From NCBI GenBank assembly GCA_019637155.1, contig JAHBWE010000004.1, forward strand, positions 248,001 through 312,000: a stretch of DNA of 64,000 bases. The letters run 5' to 3'. A program made the position numbers and the translations under genes. The DNA comes from Labilithrix sp. (GTDB lineage: Bacteria; Myxococcota_A; Polyangia; Polyangiales; Polyangiaceae). The first letter of the stretch is position 1; each line of letters opens with the position of its first letter. The notes under the pieces were generated by a model. The model was not told where the DNA came from. It saw only the letters and a list, made by a program, of their open reading frames with translations, and made no database searches. Positions 16,820-24,596 of this stretch are shown one piece after another.

Positions 16820-17284
16820 GTGGTCGCATACGGGCCTGTGTCGAAGGCCTTCTTGGCCCTTCGCGTCAGGAGCGCTTCCACGAGATCGTCGACGGTGAGC
16901 TCGTCACGGCGCGGCGCGGGCGGCTGGTGGTTCGCCACGGAGGTCGAGATCGAATTCGACTCTCGAGCCGCGACCCAGATCTACCGGCCCGACGTGTCAG
17001 GGTGGAGACGGGACCGGCTCCCGGAGCTTCCCGAGGAGGTCCCCGTCACCGCACGCCCGGACTGGATCTGTGAGGTCTTGTCACGTTCGAACAAGCGCAA
17101 CGACACCATCCGAAAGCGGCGCGTGTACCATCGAAGCGGCGTCGGCCACTACTGGATCCTCGATCCGGACGAAGCGACCCTCGAGGTCTTTCGTTGGCAC
17201 ATGGACGGATACCTCCTCATGCTGACAGCCGAGCGTGGTGACCACGTTCGCGCAGAGCCGTTCGACGCACTCGAGCTCGACTGA
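16820..17284 (+). pseudogene. Uma2 family gene with compensating frame changes and internal loss
   Basis: The C-terminal two thirds is clear Uma2 in one frame: WWFATEVEIEFD, IYRPDVSGWRRDR, PDWICEVLS and RRVYHRSGVGHYWILDPDE. The N-terminus begins in the same frame (GTG 16820, VVAYGPVSKAFLAL), but the typical next motif, QERFHEIVDGELV, is read in another frame from about 16867 to 16912. The main frame stays open across this with unrelated residues. The segment usually found between the EIVDGEL motif and GGWWFATEVE is also missing. This points to decay; a sequencing error would explain the frame but not the loss. Confidence 0.7.
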
Positions 17285-17530
17285 GCTTCGGAGGAACTTC
17301 GGGGCCGAGGGAGCTTGTCCTTCACGCGCCGAAACCGGGCCGGATCGGCGAGCGACGCCGGGGCACCGTCGAGACGAAGAGCGTGATGGTGGCATCACGA
17401 TCCGCGCGCGACCAGATCGACCTGCTCGAGACGGCGTAGCGCTCGCCTCGCGTGCGACGTGGGGGGAAAGCGGTAGAGCGCCGTAGCGAACGACAGGGCG
17501 CGGCGCTCGAGCCGCGCGCGCCGCCCTTCG

Positions 17531-17842
17531 GTGCAACCGTCCACCCCGCAGACCCTCCAGGCCGCCCAGGCTGCGGAGCGCCAGAAGTACTACGTCGCGA
17601 AGAAGACCTTCACGAGCGGCAGCGGTGGCGTCACGATCGGCGAGGCATACTGCAATAACGCGTTCGACATCCCGGTGACGGGCGGGTGTACCGCCCCCGA
17701 CAACAGCGGCGCGCGACTCACCGTCAGCAGGCCAGGCAGCAACTTGAGCAATCCGAGCCTCCCATTCAATTGGACCTGCGGGTTCTTCAATACCAGCGCG
17801 GCCGCGCAGGTCGAGGCGCACGTCGTCTGCAAGCGCCCCTGA
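17531..17842 (+). CDS. Small hypothetical protein, possible fragment of a secreted protein
   Basis: A 103-residue frame starting at GTG 17531. It has four cysteines in pairs (AYCNN..GGCTAP and WTCGF..VVCKR) and a Gly/Ser/Asn-rich beta-like pattern resembling C-terminal domains of secreted Myxococcota proteins. There is no signal peptide in frame. It may be the surviving end of a larger exported protein. Nothing recognisable lies in the 246 bases before it. Confidence 0.45.
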   Translation: MQPSTPQTLQAAQAAERQKYYVAKKTFTSGSGGVTIGEAYCNNAFDIPVTGGCTAPDNSGARLTVSRPGSNLSNPSLPFNWTCGFFNTSAAAQVEAHVVCKRP

Positions 17843-17857
17843 GAGAAAGGCGACCAC

Positions 17858-19252
17858 TCAGCGCGTGAGCGTCGTCGTCTCGCAGGTCGCGCCGTCGAGG
17901 AAGCGGTCGTCGCGGTAGGGAGGCTCGCCCGGGGGCATCGTGTATTCGCCTTTGAAGACGAGCGAGAGCTCTTCGGCGCTCGGGTCGCGCCTGCACAGCC
18001 ACGCGAGGAGGCCCGCGGTGAGACGACCGCTCGCGTCGCGCGCGACGAGCGCGAGGTACATCCGCCACCGCAGGTCGTCGTAGAGGAGCGGCCTCTTGCT
18101 CGCGCCTTCCGCGCGGCGCTCCATCGCCACCAGGAAGCCGTCGTCGCGCCTCGGATCGGGAGAGAACATCGACCACCGCTGCACGAGCCCGAGCGGGCGA
18201 AGGACGGCCCCGAGCGCTGGAGACGGCGACGGCGGCTCCGCCAGCTCGCCCGCGTTCCAGCCGACGATCGCACAGAGCGCCGCGCCGAGGACCGGCGCCC
18301 ACCGTCGATCGTGGGCCCGGCCGCGCCCGTCCTCGCTCGCGGAGCCTCGCGCCGGACCTCCACGTACTCCGCACGCGTCCCAGAAGCGCGGCGGCAGGAA
18401 GAGCGCCCAGCACGCGAACATGATCCACGGGAACAGCGCGAGGCGCATCGTGACGAGCATGCCCGCGTGGAGCGCGAACGCCGCCGCGACCGCGACGATG
18501 CGGAGCACGTCGCGCCGCCACGGCACGAAGAGGAGGAGCGGCGCGGCGAGCTCGATCACGAGCGTGCCGTACGTCAGCGCGAGCGACCACGCGGCGCGCG
18601 CGCCGAGCCAGCGACCCGCCGGCGTCACGTAGTCGTCGAGCTGGAGCGCGTAGTAGACGGCGGTGCCGTCCCGCCACGTCGGACCGCTCTTGTGTCCGAC
18701 GCCGACGAGGTACACGATCGCGAGCTGCGCCGCGGCCACGAAGCACGCCGCGCCGGACACCTGCGATGGGGACGCATCCGCAGAGCCGGAGCGCCGCCGC
18801 GCGTCGAGGCTGAAGCGCGCGCCGAGCGGGAGCCAGATCGCGACGAAGAGCATGGCCCGCAGCACGACGTCGCCGCGGTAGAGCACGAGCGGCATCCGCG
18901 CCTGGAGCGACGTGAGGAGCGCCCACGTCGCGATCGTCATCGCCCGCGTGCGCCAGCCGAGCGCGAGACCGATCGCGCACGCCGCCGCGACGACGAAGAG
19001 CGCCACCTGCCACGCCGCCCCGCCCCCCAGCGCGTGGAGCGACCACGAAGGACAGCTCCGGACCAGCGTGGCCTCGAGCTCCGCCAGCGCCGCGCGCGGG
19101 AGAACGCCGTCGTCGGTGTAAAATGCACGCAGATCGGAGGCGCGCGACACGAGGTCCGCGAGGACGATCGCCGCGACAGAGACGCGAAAGGCCGCGAGCG
19201 CGCGGACGTCGAGCGCGAACGTCCGCGCGAAGAGGTCGTGGAGGCCCAGCGC
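17858..19252 (-). CDS. HTTM-domain (vitamin K-dependent carboxylase-like) membrane protein, start uncertain
   Basis: A polytopic membrane protein with the hallmarks of the HTTM family: an N-terminal RASDLRAFYTDDGVLPR, several hydrophobic helices, and RWSMFSPDP followed by a soluble C-terminal part. The conventional start is GTG 19150 (430 residues). However, 33 more in-frame codons upstream read like the normal family N-terminus (LFARTFALDVRALAAFR, then a hydrophobic stretch). They have no ATG, GTG or TTG; only a CTG at 19249 is near-cognate. That extension ends exactly at the TGA of the upstream gene, in the same frame. The protein is either started at CTG, N-terminally short, or damaged. 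Confidence 0.75.
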   Translation of the reverse strand, partial: ALGLHDLFARTFALDVRALAAFRVSVAAIVLADLVSRASDLRAFYTDDGVLPRAALAELEATLVRSCPSWSLHALGGGAAWQVALFVVAAACAIGLALGWRTRAMTIATWALLTSLQARMPLVLYRGDVVLRAMLFVAIWLPLGARFSLDARRRSGSADASPSQVSGAACFVAAAQLAIVYLVGVGHKSGPTWRDGTAVYYALQLDDYVTPAGRWLGARAAWSLALTYGTLVIELAAPLLLFVPWRRDVLRIVAVAAAFALHAGMLVTMRLALFPWIMFACWALFLPPRFWDACGVRGGPARGSASEDGRGRAHDRRWAPVLGAALCAIVGWNAGELAEPPSPSPALGAVLRPLGLVQRWSMFSPDPRRDDGFLVAMERRAEGASKRPLLYDDLRWRMYLALVARDASGRLTAGLLAWLCRRDPSAEELSLVFKGEYTMPPGEPPYRDDRFLDGATCETTTLTR

Positions 19253-19918
19253 TCAGGCGCCGCCGCCGTCGGGGTTGACGCGGTAGATGAACGCAGCGCC
19301 GAGCGGCTTGTCCTGGTAGCCCACGACCTGCCCCGACGACGGCATCGTGGGATGAAACAAGGGCTGCCGTTGCGTCACGCTGACGAGGATGGTCTTCGGG
19401 CTGCTCACCCGGTTGAAGAAGACGTGGAGCTTGACGCTCGGATTCCCATCGACGGGCATGGAGATGCCCCCGCCCTCTGGGAACACGAGGCTCGACGCCT
19501 GCTTATCCATCCTCTCCATACCGCCGACCGTGATGAAGCCACCCGGGTACTGCTTCGTGACGACCTTCTTGCCGTTCGGCGGCCCCTCGTACGTCTGGAA
19601 CGAGAACGGCGGCACGTAGACCTGGCCGGTGAAGGTCACCTCGATATTGCCGTTCGATCCGGCGGGCGCGCCCGGCTTTAGAGCTCGCCTCATCCTCGCC
19701 TTGAAGCCGGGCGAGGTCGCGGTCGACGGAATGCGGGCATCGGGCATGTGCCTCGCTGTCCCGTTGCTGAACGCGGCGATGTCCGCGTCGCTGAGGGGCG
19801 TGCCCATCGACTGGGCGGAGGCGTCCGAGGCGACGGCCATCAACGCGGCGATACCGAGGCAGGCGAGGACGCTACGACGGGTGCAGGAGGCGCTGTTCGT
19901 GCTCGTATTCATGATCAT
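19253..19918 (-). CDS. Exported hypothetical protein with twin-arginine-like signal
   Basis: A 221-residue protein. The N-terminus carries TRRSVLACLGIAALMAVASD, a signal peptide with an RR pair, cleaved probably after DASA. The mature part has no cysteines and is rich in Pro, Gly and Val with no motif I recognise. GGGAAGA lies shortly before the ATG at 19918. Its TGA is immediately followed, in the same frame, by the apparent N-terminus of the HTTM gene, so the two are surely one transcription unit. Confidence 0.6.
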   Translation of the reverse strand: MIMNTSTNSASCTRRSVLACLGIAALMAVASDASAQSMGTPLSDADIAAFSNGTARHMPDARIPSTATSPGFKARMRRALKPGAPAGSNGNIEVTFTGQVYVPPFSFQTYEGPPNGKKVVTKQYPGGFITVGGMERMDKQASSLVFPEGGGISMPVDGNPSVKLHVFFNRVSSPKTILVSVTQRQPLFHPTMPSSGQVVGYQDKPLGAAFIYRVNPDGGGA

Positions 19919-20535
19919 TGTTCTCTTCCCACTTCGTGCAGTCTTCTTCGACGAGGCAGGCGTCGCCTCGAGTCATCGTGCAAGGAAAGGCGCTATCAGC
20001 CCTTCAGCGCCTTCGTCCTTCTTGGAGCATGCGTACGCATGGGCGAGCACCGTCGAACGAGCGCGCCGCGGGCGTCGATGGCCGCTTCCTTGCACGGTGA
20101 CTTCGCTGCCAGGGTAGGCACCCCGCGAGCGCCTCGAGGATGCGGGCGCGGACGCCCTCCGGGATCGGGACGCCGAGGCCTGCCGGCCACGGCTCTTCGA
20201 CGTGAAGGGCTCGCGCTCTTTGCGGCCGGCGGCGCGGTCACGACCCTGACGGCCGATCGCGTCGAAGCGCTCGGGGATCGCGCCGCCACCGCCGGTGATG
20301 AACGCCGGGATGCCGGCGTTCGCGAACGCGTAATACGAGTGGACATGGCCATGGACGGTGAGGTCGACACACGGAGCGTCCTTCTGCACGTCGACGAGTA
20401 CGAGGACAACCGACGTGGACATCGCGCCGAGGAACGCGACCTACGAAGCGGCCATCGCCGTCGCCAAGGAGAAGGGCTTCGACGTGGGGTGACGGCCGCG
20501 GCCGACTTTCACGCGCCGGTCTCGGCGCGCGCGGG
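19919..20535. other. Gap holding only gene fragments
   Basis: No intact gene is seen. On the minus strand, about 20422-20260, a frame reads like the end of a calcineurin-like phosphoesterase. On the plus strand, about 20425-20493, a short frame ([19 protein letters not shown], then TGA) resembles the end of a lipocalin, though this is weak. A 38-base segment (20132-20169) is identical to part of the batDE gene at 24683-24720. The region looks like the product of several rearrangements. Confidence 0.6.
20260..20422 (-). pseudogene. Metallophosphoesterase C-terminal fragment
   Basis: The frame contains [19 protein letters not shown] and [18 protein letters not shown]. The G-H-x-H metal-binding motif and the following glycine-rich loop are those of calcineurin-like phosphoesterases. 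Upstream catalytic motifs are absent, and after the loop the frame runs into Arg-rich unrelated sequence. A relic of a larger enzyme. Confidence 0.6.
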
Positions 20536-20897
20536 TCAGCACTTCTGGCAGGAGGGAGGGAGCGCGGCCGTCGTCGCGTCGCTGGTGGCGAACGCGGCGA
20601 GCGCCTCGCACGTCATCGCGCGGATGTCCTTCTCGCACGTGTCGATCTCTTCCTCGTTGCAAGCGCTCCGGCGATCGCGATCGTCCTCCGGAAGCGCATT
20701 CACGAACGTGTCGGAGCACTTCTTGTCGTCCGTGCCGTACTTCTTGGCGTAGCCCTCCGCCGCGCACTCCTTGAGCTTCGCGCAGAACGCCTGCCCGACC
20801 TCGCGAATCGCCTCTTCCGCGGTTTGAAACGAGCAGGCGATCAGCACCGTCGCGACAAGACAAAGAGAGAGGACCCGATCGCAGCGCGTGTGTTCAT
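20536..20897 (-). pseudogene. Cys-rich lipoprotein gene with frameshifted signal peptide
   Basis: The frame ending at 20536 reads LVATVLIACS and then about 85 residues with seven cysteines, including FCAKLKECAAEGYAKKYG and DTCEKDIRAMTCEALAAF. LIAC is a good lipobox. The natural ATG (20897) begins MNTRAAIGSSLFVLS in a different frame, so a shift near 20850-20860 breaks the signal peptide. In frame, only a GTG at 20847 is available, four residues before the lipid Cys. Either a recent pseudogene or a sequencing error. Similar small Cys-rich lipoproteins abound in Polyangia. Confidence 0.6.
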
Positions 20898-21039
20898 CCT
20901 GCGAGGGTAGGGGGCGGCCGACCGTGGGGGCAACTTCAGATGGCCGCGAGGTCAGGTCGACCGGACGCCGCCCTCTTGTCCTTCTTCGACTCCGGGCCAG
21001 GCGTCCTCGCCTCCGCGAGCAGGCTCCGCTCGCATCGTC

Positions 21040-21384
21040 CCCGAGCCCGTGAAGAGTGACGTGACGGAGCTCCGGCGCGAGCTTCCAGATGGCCTCCTCG
21101 ACGCGAAGATAGAGCTGGACGTCGATCAGGATCTCGTCGATCGCCCCGCGCCGAAACCGAACGTTCTTGTCGTGCAGCGGCGTGTCTCGGAGTCGCTCGC
21201 GGGCTTCGCGGACGAGCGCCACCTCCCGCTTCCGGAGCTCGATCCCGCGTCGGCGGTCGAACGCTCCGCGCTCGATTTCGCACTGCACGACGATGAGCTC
21301 CCCACGAGGGTCGCCCTTGGCCATGAGCTCGTCACCGAAGACGAGCCGCTCTTCCAGACCGTCCGACACCACACTTCGTCCCAT
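21040..21384 (-). pseudogene. TIGR02996-domain protein, N-terminal fragment
   Basis: From ATG 21384 the frame reads GDELMAKGDPRGELIVVQCE and a following helical segment ending in VREARERL. This is the TIGR02996 motif found at the start of many Myxococcota leucine-rich-repeat-like proteins. After about 110 residues the sequence becomes Arg-rich and unrelated, and the repeat body is missing. The frame happens to stay open into the adjacent lipoprotein remnant. Confidence 0.65.
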
Positions 21385-21463
21385 CGTCGCCGAAACCTCA
21401 CGAGAACGGCAACGGTGTCACGCACGCGCCGCGACGTGGTATGCGAGCTCGCAGGGCGACAGG

Positions 21464-22738
21464 TTGCGCACGTTTGATGTCATTCGGAGGCGTCAGCTCC
21501 TCGGGGGCCTCGCGGGCGCGGCGCTCGGCGCGTGCGCGCCGCGGAGCACCGGACCATCCCGCGCGCCGTCGCGGGTCCGAACGATCCCCGAGACGACGTT
21601 TCGAGTCCGCACCGAGTACCCGTCGCTTCCACCGCTCCCCGACGAGGTCTACGCCGCGAGGCGGGCGGCGGCGCGTGAACGCGCTCGGAGCGCCGGCGCC
21701 GACGTCATCCTCGCGACGTCCGGCTCGGCGAACTTTGGATACCTCGCCGGCGCGGACTTCGGGCGAAGTGAGCGCCTCATCGCGCTCGTCTTGTCCGTCG
21801 TCGGCGACGCGGTCTTGCTCGCGCCTTCCTTCGAGCTCGCACGCGTTCAGAAGCGCGTCCGCGCGACGCCGCCTGCCTCGCTCATCCTTCGCGGCTGGGA
21901 GGAGAGCGAGGATCCGATCGCCAAGGTGCGAGACGCCATCGGCGAGCGGCGCGCGATCCTCCTCGAGCCGCACACGGACTACGCCGTGGCCGCCGCGGTG
22001 CATCGGGCTTTGGGCTCGCAGGCGACGCTCATCGACGGCTCGGGGGTGTTCGAAGAGCTCCGCGTCGTGAAGAGCGACGAAGAGATCGCGCGGATGCAGC
22101 GCGCGGTCGACATCACCGAGGACGCCTTCGCGGCCACGTTCGCGCGCCTCGTCGTGGGAATGCGGGAGCAAGACGTCGCGCGCATCGTGGAAGAGGAGCA
22201 TCGGCTCCGAGGCGTGAGGGGCGGCGCGCTGGTCCAGTTCGGCCCGAGCGCCGCGTTCCCGCACGGGGCTCCGACGTCCGCGCCTCTCGCCAGCGCAACC
22301 CCAGTCCTGATCGACGGCGGCTGCTCCTTCCAGGATTGGCAATCGGACGTGACGCGCACGCGCTGGTTCGGCGACGAGCCGCCGTCACCGCGTTTCGTGA
22401 CGCTCTACAACCTCGTGCACGACGCGCAGAGCGCGGCGATCGCGGCCGTCGCACCGGGTGTCCCTGCCCAGGCCATCGACCGGGCCGCCCGCGCCGTCAT
22501 CGCGCGCGCCGGCTTCGGCCCGCAATTCACCCATCGCCTGGGCCACGGCATCGGGATGGACGGCCACGAACCCGTCTACATGGTCGAAGGCAATCCCCGT
22601 CCGCTCGAGCCCGGTCTCGTGTTCTCCGTCGAGCCTGGGATCTATATCCCGAACGAGCTCGGCGTTCGCCTCGAAGAGCAGGTCGCCTGCACGAGCACGG
22701 GAGCCCGCGTCCTATCGCAGAGGCCTCCTCGTCTATAG
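21464..22738 (+). CDS. Tat-exported lipoprotein peptidase of the M24 (Xaa-Pro aminopeptidase) family
   Basis: A 424-residue protein if started at TTG 21464. The N-terminus has RRRQLLGGLAGAALGAC: a twin-arginine signal ending in a lipobox, so it is probably exported folded with its metals and then lipidated. The pita-bread catalytic domain shows all five metal ligands: Asp in VLIDGG, Asp in WQSDVTRTR, His in HRLGHGIGMDGHEP, Glu in FSVEPGIYIP and Glu in VRLEEQ. It should remove N-terminal residues before proline or act as a related dipeptidase. No ATG is in frame near the signal, which is why TTG is chosen. Most bacterial homologues are cytoplasmic, so export is notable. Confidence 0.82.
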   Translation: MRTFDVIRRRQLLGGLAGAALGACAPRSTGPSRAPSRVRTIPETTFRVRTEYPSLPPLPDEVYAARRAAARERARSAGADVILATSGSANFGYLAGADFGRSERLIALVLSVVGDAVLLAPSFELARVQKRVRATPPASLILRGWEESEDPIAKVRDAIGERRAILLEPHTDYAVAAAVHRALGSQATLIDGSGVFEELRVVKSDEEIARMQRAVDITEDAFAATFARLVVGMREQDVARIVEEEHRLRGVRGGALVQFGPSAAFPHGAPTSAPLASATPVLIDGGCSFQDWQSDVTRTRWFGDEPPSPRFVTLYNLVHDAQSAAIAAVAPGVPAQAIDRAARAVIARAGFGPQFTHRLGHGIGMDGHEPVYMVEGNPRPLEPGLVFSVEPGIYIPNELGVRLEEQVACTSTGARVLSQRPPRL

Positions 22739-23466
22739 ACCCGACTCCATTCACCCTCCATTCACCCAACCCCACGGCGAGGACGAGTGACTATAGGACC
22801 TCGACCGTGACCGCGGCCATGGTGACGTCTGGATGCCACTCGAAGTCGTCACTCGTCCGCTCGACCACCAGACGGAGGGCGGCGTCGGCGCGATGGCGAA
22901 GGAGCGCGTCGCGGAGCTCCTCCGCCGGATAGCGTTCCGTGATCCCGCGTGACGCCAGGAGGAAGAAGTCGCCGCGTTCGATCGGGTGCCGGCACACTGG
23001 TTCGTTGGGCACGCCCCTACCGGCGTGCAGCACTGGTTCGGTCCAGCCGCGCCGGTGCCGCAGAGCGCGGGTGGCGTGCACGTGTTCGGACACGTGACCA
23101 GCTGCCCGCAGTTGTTGTTCTCGACGACGCCGCATCTCCCGGCACACGTGGTCGCGGTGGACGCGGGACACAGCAGAATCCGCCGGTGCAAACGTCCCCG
23201 GATTGGCACGTGCACAGCACCTCTTCACCGCAGTTGTTCTGGATGCCGCCGCATTTTCAGCGCAGGTCATGCCGATCGGCTCGGTCGTGCACGCATCGGC
23301 GTGCACGTCGGCATCGGCGTCGACGCTGGCGTCCGCGACGGGCGAGCCCTCGTCGGACGCGTCGGTCGGCGTCGGCCGTATCGCGCCGTCTTCGCCCGTT
23401 GCTGCCGGCGCCGCGTTCGTCTCCTTCCAGTTTCCGGCCGACGCAGGCCGATGTAGATTCGTCCGC
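22739..23466 (-). pseudogene. Composite pseudogene: Cys-rich exported protein running into a PP2C phosphatase end
   Basis: Reading down the minus strand, an Ala/Asp-rich linker (VDADADVHADACTTEP) is followed, after a frame change, by CGGIQNNCGEEVLCTCQSGD. After another change comes TTCAGRCGVVENNNCGQLVT with further Cys motifs. This Cys-rich repeat type is common in Myxococcota. The frame ending at 22791 then reads ERGDFFLLASRGITERYPAE and AALRLVVERTSDD, which resembles the last third of a PP2C-type Ser/Thr phosphatase. At least two frameshifts and one fusion make this non-functional. The junction between the two parts lies near 22990. Confidence 0.65.
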
Positions 23467-24560
23467 ATGAGCAGGTCGGGCGCTTCCGAGCTCGGTGCCC
23501 CGCTGCCGCTCATTCAGAACCTCTCTCCGGTGGCCTCCGCGCCGCGCGATGTTCAAGACTTCCGCTCCGCGGGCACGCGCCTCGTCGCCCTCGACGCGCT
23601 CGGAGGGAAGACGCGGGTCCTGGCGTGGAGCGACCCGAGCAAGCCTCCCCTCAGCGTCTGCGAGGTCGACGGTCTCGCGACGCGACTGATCGCGGCTCCG
23701 AGGACCAATCAGGTCATCGCTCTGATCGCTCCCGAATGGCCATTCCTGGCGAATGGAAAGGCGCTTGGCGCGTCCGCGGACGAAGGCCACGCGGCCACCA
23801 TGCTGAAGTTGCAAGCCATGGAGAGGCTGGGATCGTCGGCGTACCTCCTCCTCGTCGACCTCGAGAGCGGCAAGACGAGGACGATCGTCGAGAGCACGGC
23901 GAAGTTCGAGCTTGCCGACGTCGTCGCGGAGCCAGGTGGAGCTTCTCTTGCCATCTCTGGTTCCCGAAAAGTGAGCGGCCGGTCGGCCGGCTCCAGTGAA
24001 TGGGTATGGGCGACGCGCGTGATCGACCTCGAGAACGGCGCGACGGTGGCGGAGCACGCCCTCCCGGACGAGGCGCTCTGCCCGCACTCATGGTCGTCGG
24101 ATGGGCTCCTCCTCTACAGTCGCGTGGGGAGGCACCCAAACCGAAGAGGCTCTTTCGGGTTCGCGGCGGCTCGATCTCGCCGACCGAGGCAACGGGCCTG
24201 ACGTCGCCGGACGGCGTCTACAGAGTCAGCCTGAACCGAGGGAAGCTGATCGTCTCCGGCAAGGGCGAGGAACGACGTGTCCCCGTCGAGCGCGCAGCCG
24301 CGAAGGCGATTCTCCGGAGCCTCGGCACTCTGCCATCGGGAAAGGTCGTCGAAGGCGGCGCCTGGTGGTGGGGCTCGCGCCGCTTGGTCCTCGGAGACCG
24401 TGACCCATTCGTCCTCGACGTCGTGTCGTTGGACCTCGTCCGCTTGTTGTGCCGCGCCGCAGACCTACCACCGCTCGGCGACGAATCGGGACGCTGGGTC
24501 GTCGCGCAGTGCGATTTGGAGCTCCAATGGGGCGAGATCGACGAGCGCGTGCCGTCGTGA
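23467..24560 (+). pseudogene. Beta-propeller-like hypothetical protein, frameshifted near 24,125
   Basis: From ATG 23467 one frame reads about 220 residues with propeller-like repeats (FRSAGTRLVALDALGG, YLLLVDLESGKTRTIVE, WVWATRVIDLENGATVAEH). It ends its meaningful part at SSDGLLLYSR. The sequence continues in another frame from about 24125 (GEAPKPKRLFRVRGG, TSPDGVYRVSLNRGK) to the stop at 24560. Joined, the two give a single protein of roughly 360 residues. No signal peptide is seen. One frameshift separates it from an intact gene, so an error cannot be excluded. Confidence 0.65.
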
Positions 24561-24596
24561 CCAGAACCTGAACAGCCACGGGCACGCTCACCGTAG

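Noticed and set aside
20028..20041. Perfect 14-bp palindrome CATGCGTACGCATG
   Set aside because: A palindrome of this length is expected a few times by chance in 64 kb, and it has no gene start nearby.
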